Assembly (NCBI GenBank): GCA_008501735.1
Contig: QQUF01000045.1
Location: 1 to 64,000 of the forward strand
From: Calditrichota bacterium
Lineage (GTDB): Bacteria > CLD3
DNA: 64,000 nucleotides
Direction: 5' to 3'
The stretch's first letter is position 1, and each line of letters starts with the position of its first letter. This document shows positions 1-7,914 of this stretch, one piece after another. The notes beneath the pieces are model-generated. The model saw only the letters and a list, made by a program, of their open reading frames with translations, searched no databases and had not been told where the DNA came from. Both the position numbers and the translations under genes were made by a program.

Positions 1-353
1 AATTCTAAAAGGCTCTCTAAAATTAAGGCAGAACGTCGAAAATCAAGACTTTCGTAATTTAAAATGCCTAAACCTGAAATTGCATTTTTATAATTTTTAT
101 TACGTTCTAAAGCGGAATTAAAAAAAGTAAAACTTTCAGTAAAGTTTTCTAATTTTAGATGACACCAAGCAATCCCTGTTTCAATTTCGGTTTCATCTTC
201 TCCTCTTTCAACCGCTTTTTCAAAATTAGCAATTGCATTTGAATAACTTCCCTTTTCAAAATCCTGCCAACCAAATTTCAAATATGAATTGTCTTTGGTT
301 TCAGAACAAGAAATTGTGCATAAAAAAAGTAATGTTACTAAAAAGACTCTCAT
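1..353 (-). CDS. TPR-containing lipoprotein, partial (runs off the left edge)
   Basis: The first 117 codons of a gene read leftward from ATG at 353 and stay open to the edge of the window. The protein starts MRVFLVTLLFLCTISCSETKD: a short basic/hydrophobic signal followed by a cysteine at residue 16, which resembles a lipoprotein signal peptide although Thr at -3 is not the classical lipobox residue. The following residues (WQDFEKGSYSNAIANFEKAVERG…) have the spacing of tetratricopeptide repeats, which are protein-interaction scaffolds. It lies 7 bases downstream of the exported protein gene at 361-939 on the same strand, so the two are probably co-transcribed. The C-terminus is outside the window and the function is unknown. 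Confidence 0.7.
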   Translation of the reverse strand, partial: MRVFLVTLLFLCTISCSETKDNSYLKFGWQDFEKGSYSNAIANFEKAVERGEDETEIETGIAWCHLKLENFTESFTFFNSALERNKNYKNAISGLGILNYESLDFRRSALILESLLE

Positions 354-360
354 AGTAGGT

Positions 361-939
361 TTACTTCACGATTTTAAAGTATGCTTTATTACTTTTGATT
401 TCATCTGTGAAGGTCTTAATCTTAGAACCTGGGAAATCGTATTTATTTTCATAAATAAGTCTAATAGTATATTCACCTTCATTCGGAAAAATGTGTTTCA
501 TTTCCATTCCAATGGAATCGGCTTGAGCTAAATTACTTGTAACCATAAACATTGGAACTTTTGTGTTATATCCATCAATTAACATATTTTGTTTAATTGG
601 GATTGAAATTGTTTTGACATATTCATCTCCGATTTCAAGTAAAAGGAAATCATCTCTTTTTAATTTTTTAGGGGCTATTTCGACTTGACTTACTTCTGGT
701 TTTAACTCAACATTACTCCTGAGTTCATAAACCCATAAAGCTCCATCTTTGTTCCACCAAACAGTATTTTTAGAATCATTGTAAACAACAAGATTTAATT
801 TTAATTCTCCGCCTATTTTTACTTTTGGTGTTAATACTTGGACGCTAAAACTAATTCCGTCTAAAGCGTAAACTGATTGGATAGTGAACAAAAATAATCC
901 AATAAAAAATAAAATGTTTTTAAGTGAGTTCTTTTGCAT
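361..939 (-). CDS. Exported protein of unknown function, probable beta-sandwich
   Basis: The likely start is ATG at 939 (MQKNSLKNILFFIGLFLFTIQSVYA…), because it places a clean signal peptide at the N-terminus with cleavage after 'VYA'. The open frame continues upstream to 993, but that extension has no signal character. The mature part (about 170 residues) is rich in alternating hydrophobic strands ('SFSVQVLTPKVKIGGELKLNLVVYNDS', 'YVKTISIPIKQNML', 'EGEYTIRLIYENK'), as in immunoglobulin-like folds that sense or coat surfaces. No catalytic motif is visible. It precedes the TPR lipoprotein gene by 7 bases, so both products are probably envelope proteins of one operon. The family was not recognised. 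Confidence 0.6.
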   Translation of the reverse strand: MQKNSLKNILFFIGLFLFTIQSVYALDGISFSVQVLTPKVKIGGELKLNLVVYNDSKNTVWWNKDGALWVYELRSNVELKPEVSQVEIAPKKLKRDDFLLLEIGDEYVKTISIPIKQNMLIDGYNTKVPMFMVTSNLAQADSIGMEMKHIFPNEGEYTIRLIYENKYDFPGSKIKTFTDEIKSNKAYFKIVK

Positions 940-1103
940 CGTACTAAAAATCCTAAATTTGTTTGTTCCCTTAAAATAATAAAAAAAAATCAAATCAACG
1001 AATTTTTAAAACCAAAAATTTTCAATAGAAAAAATTCGTTTTTCTTAGTAAATTTCACCTCCGAAAATGTATATCAAAATAAAATTTTAATTTAGGACAA
1101 AAG

Positions 1104-2321
1104 ATGACTAAAATTTCGTCAAAAATGGCAATGGAATTGGAATCAAATTATGGAGCTCATAACTATCATCCTCTTCCAGTCGTCCTTTCAAAAGGAGAAG
1201 GTGTTTACGTTTGGGATCCCGAAGGAAACCGATACTTTGATTTTCTTTCTGCTTACAGTGCAGTAAATCAAGGACATTGTCACCCAAAAATTATCAATGC
1301 TTTAAAAGAACAAGCAGAAATTTTGACACTTACTTCTCGTGCTTTTTACAACGATTGTCTCGGAGAGTATGAAAAATTTATCACTGAGTATTTTGGTTTT
1401 GAAATGGTTTTACCAATGAACACTGGAGCTGAAGGCGTTGAAACTGCTTTGAAACTCGCAAGAAAATGGGGTTATGATAAAAAAGGTATTCCACAAGACA
1501 AAGCAAAAATTGTCGCTTGTTCAGGTAACTTCCACGGGAGAACAATCGCAATTATTAGTATGAGTACTGACCCGGATTGTTTCAAAGGTTATGGACCAAA
1601 AGCAGAAGGTTTTGGAATTGTTGAATACGACAACTTAGAAGCTTTGGAAGAAGCAATTAAAGATCCAAATGTTGCAGGATTCATTGTTGAACCAATTCAA
1701 GGTGAAGCTGGAGTTTATGTCCCTTCTGAAGGTTATTTGACAAAAGCAAAAGCTCTTTGCGAAAAATACAACGTTCTTTTCATCGCCGACGAAGTTCAGT
1801 CAGGACTTAGCAGAACAGGAAAACTTTTAGCTTGCGACCACGAAGGTGTTAAACCAGATGTTTTGATTCTTGGAAAAGCACTTAGTGGCGGAGTTTTACC
1901 AATCAGTGCAGTTCTTTCAAGTAAAGAAATTATGCTTTGCATCAAACCAGGTGAACACGGTTCAACTTTCGGTGGATTTCCATTAGCTTGTAAAGTTGGA
2001 ATCGCTTCTTTGGAAGTTCTCCGAGATGAAAAATTAGCTGAAAATGCTGAAAAATTAGGAAAGATTTTCCGCTCTGAACTTGAAAATATTAATCACCCAA
2101 TGATTGAACTTGTAAGAGGAAAAGGACTTCTTAATGCAGTAGTTGTTAAACCAAAAGAAGGTAAAACTGCTTGGGACGTTTGTGTTGCTCTTAAAGACAA
2201 CGGACTTCTCGCAAAACCAACTCACGACCACATTATTCGTTTCGCTCCTCCTTTAGTAATGACTGAAGCACAAATCCGAGAATGTATGGCAATCATCAAA
2301 AAAACTTTCGACGAGTTTTAA
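1104..2321 (+). CDS. rocD: Ornithine aminotransferase (ornithine–oxo-acid transaminase)
   Basis: This is a 405-residue class-III PLP aminotransferase that converts L-ornithine and 2-oxoglutarate to glutamate-5-semialdehyde and glutamate, linking arginine/ornithine to proline and glutamate. The N-terminus '[54 protein letters not shown]' is characteristic of the OAT branch rather than acetylornithine transaminase. PLP contacts are visible: '[12 protein letters not shown]' (106-117), 'FIADEVQSG' with Asp229, and the Schiff-base lysine in '[11 protein letters not shown]' (Lys258). Length is normal for the family. It stands alone on the plus strand and ends just before a hairpin at 2333-2365. Assignment to OAT is confident from the overall signature. 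Confidence 0.93.
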   Translation: MTKISSKMAMELESNYGAHNYHPLPVVLSKGEGVYVWDPEGNRYFDFLSAYSAVNQGHCHPKIINALKEQAEILTLTSRAFYNDCLGEYEKFITEYFGFEMVLPMNTGAEGVETALKLARKWGYDKKGIPQDKAKIVACSGNFHGRTIAIISMSTDPDCFKGYGPKAEGFGIVEYDNLEALEEAIKDPNVAGFIVEPIQGEAGVYVPSEGYLTKAKALCEKYNVLFIADEVQSGLSRTGKLLACDHEGVKPDVLILGKALSGGVLPISAVLSSKEIMLCIKPGEHGSTFGGFPLACKVGIASLEVLRDEKLAENAEKLGKIFRSELENINHPMIELVRGKGLLNAVVVKPKEGKTAWDVCVALKDNGLLAKPTHDHIIRFAPPLVMTEAQIRECMAIIKKTFDEF

Positions 2322-2332
2322 AGAATTATTTT

Positions 2333-2365
2333 AAACCTTTCAGGTCTTAAAGGCCTGAAAGGTTT
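2333..2365. terminator. Hairpin between convergent genes, likely bidirectional terminator
   Basis: The arms AAACCTTTCAGG (2333-2344) and CCTGAAAGGTTT (2354-2365) are perfect 12-bp reverse complements around a 9-base loop. The hairpin starts 12 bases after the rocD stop codon, and the stop of the convergent minus-strand gene lies in its loop. The core CCTTTCAGG/CCTGAAAGG recurs in the hairpin at 14498-14528, so it belongs to a dispersed repeat type. Confidence 0.65.
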
Positions 2366-3288
2366 GACTTTTCTGAAATCACTTTTTTTCCCATCAAAAA
2401 ACAAAAACCTAAAATATTTTCTGAATTAAAATCTTCATTTTTGAAGCATTTATTTAATGCACTTTCAAAATCTTTTTTATCAAAAATTGTTTGGCTTTGA
2501 TTTAATTCCTTTTCCATAAAAAGCAACTTTACGTGAGCAGAAATATTTCTTTGAATCTGAATTGGTTTTACCTTAACATTTTTATAAATGTATTCGAGAT
2601 GAAGTAAATTTGCAAAAATATCTTGATTTTCCGTTTTCAGTTTCAATGAATCTTCGTAAACTTTTGTGAAATCAATTTCTGGTTTAATGTGTTCAGGCAA
2701 TTCAATGTAACCGATTTCACTTTTGCAAATTTCTTGGATACAAGGGTAAAAAATGAAATTTATGAATTTTGAACTTAAAAGACCAAGTGAACGGCAACAA
2801 GAATTTACGAACCTAATTGTTTGGCAATCGTCATCAAAATTTGAAACAGCTGAGCCAAGAATTATTTCTATCAGAAAATTTCTAGAATCCGTTACTTGCA
2901 TACTCTGTGCAAGAACATTAAAAGATTCTTTCAAATTTGCAGTTCTGAGTGCGTGTTCAAAATCTCCAATGTAAATGCTTTGCCCAATTTGAGAAGGGTC
3001 AGGCAAAATCAATTCTTTATTCATTTCCTCAAATTCCATTTGTAGAAGAAGTTTCAAAGCCCATTCAAATGCTTCATTTAACAAACTTGTTTCCAAATCA
3101 AGTTTCTGTAAATCTCTTAATGAATTCGTTAATTCAATTGCTCGTCTATTTTTTATCTCTGTTTTCTCGTGAAGTGCTAAAAGTGTCATTGATTTTAGAG
3201 CATTTTGTAAATCACTTTCATTTCTGAAAGAATCAAAAACTTTATTTTCATTTTTACTTTTAAGAGCTTCTAAGATTTCAATATTCAT
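2347..3288 (-). CDS. Hypothetical protein, alpha-helical
   Basis: A 313-residue protein if translation starts at ATG 3288 (MNIEILEALKSKNENKVFDSF…). An upstream in-frame TTG at 3327 would add 13 residues and seems less likely. The sequence has no signal peptide or membrane segment. It is mostly amphipathic helix with a cysteine pair in 'RFVNSCCRSLGLLSSKFINF' and a Leu/Glu-rich N-terminal half ('LQNALKSMTLLALHEKTEIKNRRAIELTNSLRDLQ') that could form helical repeats. No family was recognised. It is convergent with rocD, shares the terminator hairpin with it, and is divergent from the adenosine deaminase gene. Function unknown. Confidence 0.65.
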   Translation of the reverse strand: MNIEILEALKSKNENKVFDSFRNESDLQNALKSMTLLALHEKTEIKNRRAIELTNSLRDLQKLDLETSLLNEAFEWALKLLLQMEFEEMNKELILPDPSQIGQSIYIGDFEHALRTANLKESFNVLAQSMQVTDSRNFLIEIILGSAVSNFDDDCQTIRFVNSCCRSLGLLSSKFINFIFYPCIQEICKSEIGYIELPEHIKPEIDFTKVYEDSLKLKTENQDIFANLLHLEYIYKNVKVKPIQIQRNISAHVKLLFMEKELNQSQTIFDKKDFESALNKCFKNEDFNSENILGFCFLMGKKVISEKSNLSGL

Positions 3289-3425
3289 AAAATTTCTTTC
3301 TAAAAAGGTTCGTGTATTTTTATTCAATTCATTAAATTTGACAATTAATTGAATAAAAGGAGAGTGAATTTAATTATCTCAAGTAACAGATTCAACTCAT
3401 TTAGAAAAAGTATGAAAGTAAATAA

Positions 3426-4490
3426 ATGAAAATAACAAAAGAACTAATCAATAAACTTCCAAAAACAGACTTGCATTGCCATTTGGACGGTTCAATTAGA
3501 CCCGAAACAATGATTGAATTGGCTGAACAGCAAAAAGTAAAATTGCCTTATTCTAATCCTGATGAACTTAGAAAATTTATGGCTTTAGGAGATGACTGCA
3601 AAAGCCTTGAAGAATATTTAGAAAAATTTGAATACACTCTTTCGGTTTTGCAAACAACAGATGCGATTGAACGCGTTTCTTATGAGTTAGCGATTGATGC
3701 TTGGAATGAAAATGTTTGGTACATTGAAGTGCGTTTCTCACCAATCTTACACCAACAAAAAGGTCTCAGCTTAACTCCAATTGTTGACGCTGCAAGAAAA
3801 GGTTTAAAAAGAGCTGAAAAAGAAACAGGAATCAAGACAGGAATTATTATTTGTGGAATGCGAAACATTAGTAATTTGGTTTCTTTAAAATTAGCTGAAC
3901 TAACTGTCGCTTTTAAAAATAGAGGAATTGTTGGCTTTGACTTGGCAGGAGCAGAAAGAAATTTCCCAGCAAAGGAACACATTCAAGCATTTTACTTAAT
4001 TCGCAACAACAATGTAAAATCAACAGTTCACGCAGGAGAAGCTTACGGACCTGAAAGTATCCACGAAGCATTACATTATTGTGGAGCTCACAGAATTGGT
4101 CACGGAACAAGACTCAAAGAAGATGGTGATTTACTGAACTTCATTAACGATATGAGAATTCCATTAGAAATTTGTGTTTCAAGCAATTTTCACACAAAAA
4201 CAATTTCAAGTATTGCAGAACACCCGATTAGATTTTATTTCGATTACGGTTTGAGAGTAACAGTAAACACAGATAACAGATTAATGTCAGACACAACTGT
4301 TTCAAATGAACTTTGGGTTGTTCACAAAAAATTTGGCTTTAGCTTAAAAGATATTAAGTTATTAATAATCAATGGTTTTAAAAGCGTTTTTCTTCCTTAT
4401 AAAGAAAAAGTTGAATTACTAGAAAAAGTATTGAGCGAACTTAAAAAATACGAACCCGATGATAAAGAATCTAAACTCTATTTCAGATAA
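3426..4490 (+). CDS. add: Adenosine deaminase (adenosine/adenine deaminase family)
   Basis: A 354-residue metal-dependent hydrolase of the adenosine deaminase family, converting adenosine to inosine and ammonia in purine salvage. The family's metal and catalytic residues are all visible: 'DLHCHLDGS' (His17, His19), 'VHAGEAYGPESI' (His202, catalytic Glu205), 'HRIGHGTRL' (His226) and 'VTVNTDNRLMS' (Asp283). The C-terminal 'HPIRFYFDYGLRVTVNTD' and 'ICVSSN' motifs are also typical. Adenine deaminases share this fold, so the exact substrate is inferred. The gene ends 9 bases before moaA on the same strand and the pair may be co-transcribed. Confidence 0.9.
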   Translation: MKITKELINKLPKTDLHCHLDGSIRPETMIELAEQQKVKLPYSNPDELRKFMALGDDCKSLEEYLEKFEYTLSVLQTTDAIERVSYELAIDAWNENVWYIEVRFSPILHQQKGLSLTPIVDAARKGLKRAEKETGIKTGIIICGMRNISNLVSLKLAELTVAFKNRGIVGFDLAGAERNFPAKEHIQAFYLIRNNNVKSTVHAGEAYGPESIHEALHYCGAHRIGHGTRLKEDGDLLNFINDMRIPLEICVSSNFHTKTISSIAEHPIRFYFDYGLRVTVNTDNRLMSDTTVSNELWVVHKKFGFSLKDIKLLIINGFKSVFLPYKEKVELLEKVLSELKKYEPDDKESKLYFR

Positions 4491-4499
4491 AGGTCAAAA

Positions 4500-5477
4500 A
4501 TGTTAAAAGACAAACTTGGTCGTGTAATTGACAATTTGAGAATTTCAGTTACTGATAGATGCAATTTAAGATGCCTTTATTGTATGCCAGAAGAAGGTTT
4601 AGATTGGTTTCCGAAAGAACAAATTCTCACTTTTGAAGAAATAGAGAGACTTGTCCGAATTTTTGCCGAACTCGGAGTAAATAAAATTAGACTAACTGGT
4701 GGGGAACCTTTAGTCAGAAAAAATTTACATCTATTAATTAAAAAGCTAAATGCCATTCCACAAATCCAAGACATCGGAATGACAACAAACGGACTTCTTT
4801 TCAAAAAATATGCTCAACAACTTTTTGACGCTGGACTTTCAAGAGTAAACATTTCTCTTGATTCGCTTGACCCTAAAATATTTTTTGAAATGACTCGCAG
4901 AGACCAGTTAAATGATGTCATTGAAGCAATCAAAGAAGCTCAAAGAATTGGATTTTCTCCAATAAAAATAAACCTTGTCCCAATCAAAGGAATGAATGAT
5001 CACGAAATGTTAGAATTTGGTCATTTTGCAAGAGACGAAAATCTTGATGTTAGATTTATTGAATTTATGCCTATTGGAGCAGATGATTGGACTTTGGACG
5101 ATGTTGTTCCGACTCAAAAGATTAAAGACGTTCTTAACCAAATTTCACCACTTGTAGAAGTTCCTCACGACGAAAGGCTTCCAGCTGCCGAATATACTTT
5201 TGCTGACGGTAAAGGTAAAGTTGGTTTCATTAGTTCAGTTACAGAACCCTTTTGCGGAAGTTGTAATCGAGTTAGGATTACTGCTGATGGAAGATTCAGA
5301 ACTTGTCTTTTTTCAATTGAAGAAACAAATTTTTTAGCTCTTCTTCGTGAAGGCAAAACTGATGATGAAATTGCTAAAATCATTGAAGAAAGAGTTTGGA
5401 TTAAAGAACCAGGTCACTTAATCAATAAAGATGCGTTTGTAAAACCAACTCGAACAATGTCCCAAATTGGCGGTTAG
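4500..5477 (+). CDS. moaA: GTP 3',8-cyclase, molybdenum cofactor biosynthesis
   Basis: A 325-residue radical-SAM enzyme that catalyses the first step of molybdopterin synthesis from GTP. The N-terminal SAM-binding cluster motif is 'CNLRCLYC' (Cys21, Cys25, Cys28). The C-terminal substrate-binding cluster is CX2CX13C in 'FCGSCNRVRITADG…TC' (Cys252, Cys255, Cys269). 'RLTGGEPLVR' (64-73) and the terminal Gly-Gly ('SQIGG') are diagnostic of MoaA. No other moa or mob genes are in the window, so the rest of the pathway must lie elsewhere. The last 4 bases overlap the 3' end of the convergent hydrolase gene. Confidence 0.95.
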   Translation: MLKDKLGRVIDNLRISVTDRCNLRCLYCMPEEGLDWFPKEQILTFEEIERLVRIFAELGVNKIRLTGGEPLVRKNLHLLIKKLNAIPQIQDIGMTTNGLLFKKYAQQLFDAGLSRVNISLDSLDPKIFFEMTRRDQLNDVIEAIKEAQRIGFSPIKINLVPIKGMNDHEMLEFGHFARDENLDVRFIEFMPIGADDWTLDDVVPTQKIKDVLNQISPLVEVPHDERLPAAEYTFADGKGKVGFISSVTEPFCGSCNRVRITADGRFRTCLFSIEETNFLALLREGKTDDEIAKIIEERVWIKEPGHLINKDAFVKPTRTMSQIGG

Positions 5478-6292
5478 CTGTTCATTGACTTAAAGAATTC
5501 GGTTGTTAGTTTGATTGCTTGAGTTAGTTCTTTTGAAGTTCCTTTAAAAGGATGTCCAGATTCAAAAGTGTGTCCTGCATTTTTTATTATTTTAAAATCT
5601 GATTTATTTTTTGGAAGGTTTGCTGCCAATTCTTTTCCTTTTTCGAGTTTGACAGCCAAATCATTTTCACCGTGAATTAGTCGCACTGGAATTTCTAATT
5701 TTCTCAAAGTTTCTTTGACATCTCCATTTTTCTGAATTTCTAGAGCATCTTCATAATGATTTTTCCCAAGTGGCATAATTTGATTTGTTCTACCATTCAG
5801 AACTTCTGTAAAACCTTTTGTTTTGAAATTATTGATGTCATTTTCAGAGAATCTAACTACAGATTCGATAGAAGCCCAAGTTACAACTGATTTAGGTTTT
5901 AAAATTTTTGAAGCCAAAATTACAATTCCGCCACCACGACTGTGTCCTAAAAACCCATAAGGCAAATTTTGAAGTTCCGGCTGTAATTTTCCTGAATTAA
6001 CAAACTCAACAACTTCTTTTAAATCTAAAATCTCACGAGAATAAGTATTTGCTTTGAAATTTTCGAGATTCGTAAAATTCTCAAAATCCTCCTCTACTCC
6101 ATTCAACGAGAAATTAAAACTAACAACATTAAAACCTTCTTTTCCTAAAGCTTCTGCAACAAAAGGAAACCAACCCCAATTTTTAAAACCTTTGAAACCG
6201 TGACAGATAAAAATTATTGGAGCATTCTTTTTCCCTTCAAAGAAATCACCATAAATTTTAAAATTTTCAGAGTTTGTAAATTCAAATTTCAT
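5474..6292 (-). CDS. Alpha/beta hydrolase (dienelactone-hydrolase/acyl-peptidase-like)
   Basis: A 272-residue cytoplasmic alpha/beta hydrolase without a signal peptide. The oxyanion-hole region 'FICHGFKGFKNWGWFPFVAEAL', nucleophile elbow 'GHSRGG' (Ser118), acid 'HGENDLAV' (Asp211) and histidine 'NAGHTF' (His241) make a complete catalytic triad. The sequence resembles the uncharacterised 'prolyl oligopeptidase family/dienelactone hydrolase' group, so the substrate (ester, thioester or peptide) cannot be named. The gene is convergent with moaA (4-base 3' overlap) and divergent from the Trm112-like gene. Confidence 0.85.
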   Translation of the reverse strand: MKFEFTNSENFKIYGDFFEGKKNAPIIFICHGFKGFKNWGWFPFVAEALGKEGFNVVSFNFSLNGVEEDFENFTNLENFKANTYSREILDLKEVVEFVNSGKLQPELQNLPYGFLGHSRGGGIVILASKILKPKSVVTWASIESVVRFSENDINNFKTKGFTEVLNGRTNQIMPLGKNHYEDALEIQKNGDVKETLRKLEIPVRLIHGENDLAVKLEKGKELAANLPKNKSDFKIIKNAGHTFESGHPFKGTSKELTQAIKLTTEFFKSMNS

Positions 6293-6379
6293 TTTTTTAC
6301 CTAAGATTTTTAATTATTTCAAGACAAGAAAATATTTGTTAATTTGGCAATCTAAATTTTAACAAAAAGGTAAGAAAAA

Positions 6380-6595
6380 ATGGCATTAAATCCGAAATTA
6401 TTAGAAGTTTTAGTTTGTCCAGAAACAAAAGCAAAATTGCTTTACGACGAACCTAACAACAAACTTATTTCAACTGATCCAGATTCAAGACGTAGTTATA
6501 AAATTGTCGATGACATTCCAATTATGCTTATTGACGAATCAGAAATAATGGAAAAAGATTCTTGGAAAGACGCTGTTTCAAAGCTTAGAAACTAA
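6380..6595 (+). CDS. Trm112-family small protein (UPF0434/YcaR-like)
   Basis: A 71-residue protein beginning MALNPKLLEVLVCPETKAKLLYDEPNNKLIS and continuing 'SRRSYKIVDDIPIMLIDES', which is the conserved pattern of bacterial Trm112-like proteins ('LL.ILvCP.ck..L.yd…YpI.dgIPimL.dEA'). Eukaryotic and archaeal relatives are zinc-binding activators of methyltransferases; the bacterial role is poorly defined. Only one cysteine of the usual CPxxK motif is present. The stop is 2 bases before the recO start, indicating an operon. Confidence 0.85.
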   Translation: MALNPKLLEVLVCPETKAKLLYDEPNNKLISTDPDSRRSYKIVDDIPIMLIDESEIMEKDSWKDAVSKLRN

Positions 6596-6597
6596 AA

Positions 6598-7404
6598 ATG
6601 GCTATCCAAAAAATTAAGGCACTTATTTTAAGAAGTGTCAATTTTCACGAGACTAGTCGTATTCTTACTGTTTTTACAGAAGAATACGGCAAAATCACTT
6701 TGATTGCAAAAGGAGTCAGAAAGTCTAAAAGTCAATTAATTGGAATTTTAGAACCCACCAATATTATCCAAGCAATAATTTATAAAAAGCCAAACCGAGA
6801 TATTTACACCTTAACTCAAGCAGAACTTTTAACTTCTCTCACTAAATTAAAGCAGGACTTAAAGAAACTTTATTTAGGATATGCAATTCTTGAGACGATT
6901 CTAAAACTCACTGAAACCGAAGATGAATCACCTGAGCTTTTTAAGCTTGCTGCAAATTCACTTTTCTTCTTGAATAAATCTGGAAACAATAATTGGAATC
7001 AACTTTTTTTCTTTTGGTTTGAATTTCTAAAATTAAGTGGTTATCAAATGAATTTCTTTAATTGTTTTAGATGCGAAAAAGTTTTTGATAATGGTTACAA
7101 ATGGAGATTCTCAAAATTTGATGGTGGAATTTTGTGTGATAATCATAACACAAGTGCAAACATTCCAATTATTACAAAAAATGCAATTCTTGCAATTCAG
7201 AAAATTAAAACTTCAAAGTTACAATCTGTTACAAGTTTTGAAATTGCCAACTCAACTGCTTTAGAAGTTACAAAACACATAGAACTTTATTTTCAAGAAC
7301 ATTTTGAGAATTTTGTGGGCTGGAATTCAACAAAACAGTTAAGTGAAGTTTTAAGAGAGATGCAGAAGAATCCTGTGAAAGAGAAAATCCAAATTGACAA
7401 TTAA
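6598..7404 (+). CDS. recO: DNA repair protein RecO
   Basis: A 268-residue RecO, which with RecR loads RecA onto SSB-coated single-stranded DNA during recombinational repair. The N-terminal OB-fold signature is clear: 'KALILRSVNFHETSRILTVFTEEYGKITLIAKGVRKSKSQLIGILEPTN'. The C-terminal half is helical with a Cys-rich zinc-site-like segment ('FNCFRCEKVF…GGILCDNH'), as in many RecO proteins. It follows the Trm112-like gene by 2 bases and is convergent with tadA (3-base gap). Confidence 0.92.
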   Translation: MAIQKIKALILRSVNFHETSRILTVFTEEYGKITLIAKGVRKSKSQLIGILEPTNIIQAIIYKKPNRDIYTLTQAELLTSLTKLKQDLKKLYLGYAILETILKLTETEDESPELFKLAANSLFFLNKSGNNNWNQLFFFWFEFLKLSGYQMNFFNCFRCEKVFDNGYKWRFSKFDGGILCDNHNTSANIPIITKNAILAIQKIKTSKLQSVTSFEIANSTALEVTKHIELYFQEHFENFVGWNSTKQLSEVLREMQKNPVKEKIQIDN

Positions 7405-7407
7405 ATT

Positions 7408-7914
7408 TTAATTCAAATTAATTTCAAGATTTTCATTTTGCTTTGACTTTTCGATTCTAAGATTCCTAAAAAACTCTTTCAAAATCCCTGAACATTTGGC
7501 TTCCAAAACACCCTTCTCAATTTCAATTTTATGATTGTAAAGATTGCTACTTGCCAAATCTAACTTTCCACCACAAGCTCCTGTTTTGGGGTCGCTTGTT
7601 CCAATAACAATTTTCTTAAGGCGAGACAAAACCAAAGCTCCAAAGCACATTGTACAAGGTTCTAAAGTTACGTACATTGTAGCCTCAGACAAGAATTTGC
7701 TATCAAGATTTGCACAAGCAGAGGTTATTGCTAAAATTTCAGCGTGAGCAGTTGGGTCTTTTAAAGTTTGGACTAAATTGTGGGATTTTGCAATGATGCG
7801 ATTTTGGTAAACAATCACTGCACCAATTGGAATTTCTTTTTTTTCGTAGGCTTTTTCAGCTTCAAGGAATGCTGATTCCATAAACTTTTTGTCAGAATAA
7901 ATTGAAAATTCCAT
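7408..7914 (-). CDS. tadA: tRNA-specific adenosine deaminase TadA
   Basis: A 168-residue zinc-dependent deaminase that makes inosine at the wobble position (A34) of tRNA-Arg(ACG), allowing decoding of CGN codons. The zinc and proton-shuttle residues are 'TAHAEI' (His57, Glu59) and 'EPCTMC' (Cys87, Cys90). 'IPIGAVIVYQNRIIAKSHN' and 'DPKTGACGGKLDLA' are typical of TadA rather than guanine or cytosine deaminases. It starts immediately after the stop codon of the upstream histidine kinase gene with no spacer, so the two are probably co-transcribed. Confidence 0.93.
   Translation of the reverse strand: MEFSIYSDKKFMESAFLEAEKAYEKKEIPIGAVIVYQNRIIAKSHNLVQTLKDPTAHAEILAITSACANLDSKFLSEATMYVTLEPCTMCFGALVLSRLKKIVIGTSDPKTGACGGKLDLASSNLYNHKIEIEKGVLEAKCSGILKEFFRNLRIEKSKQNENLEINLN

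Noticed and set aside
289-531. Plus-strand frame of 80 codons at the left end
   Set aside because: It spans two minus-strand exported-protein genes with clear signal peptides.
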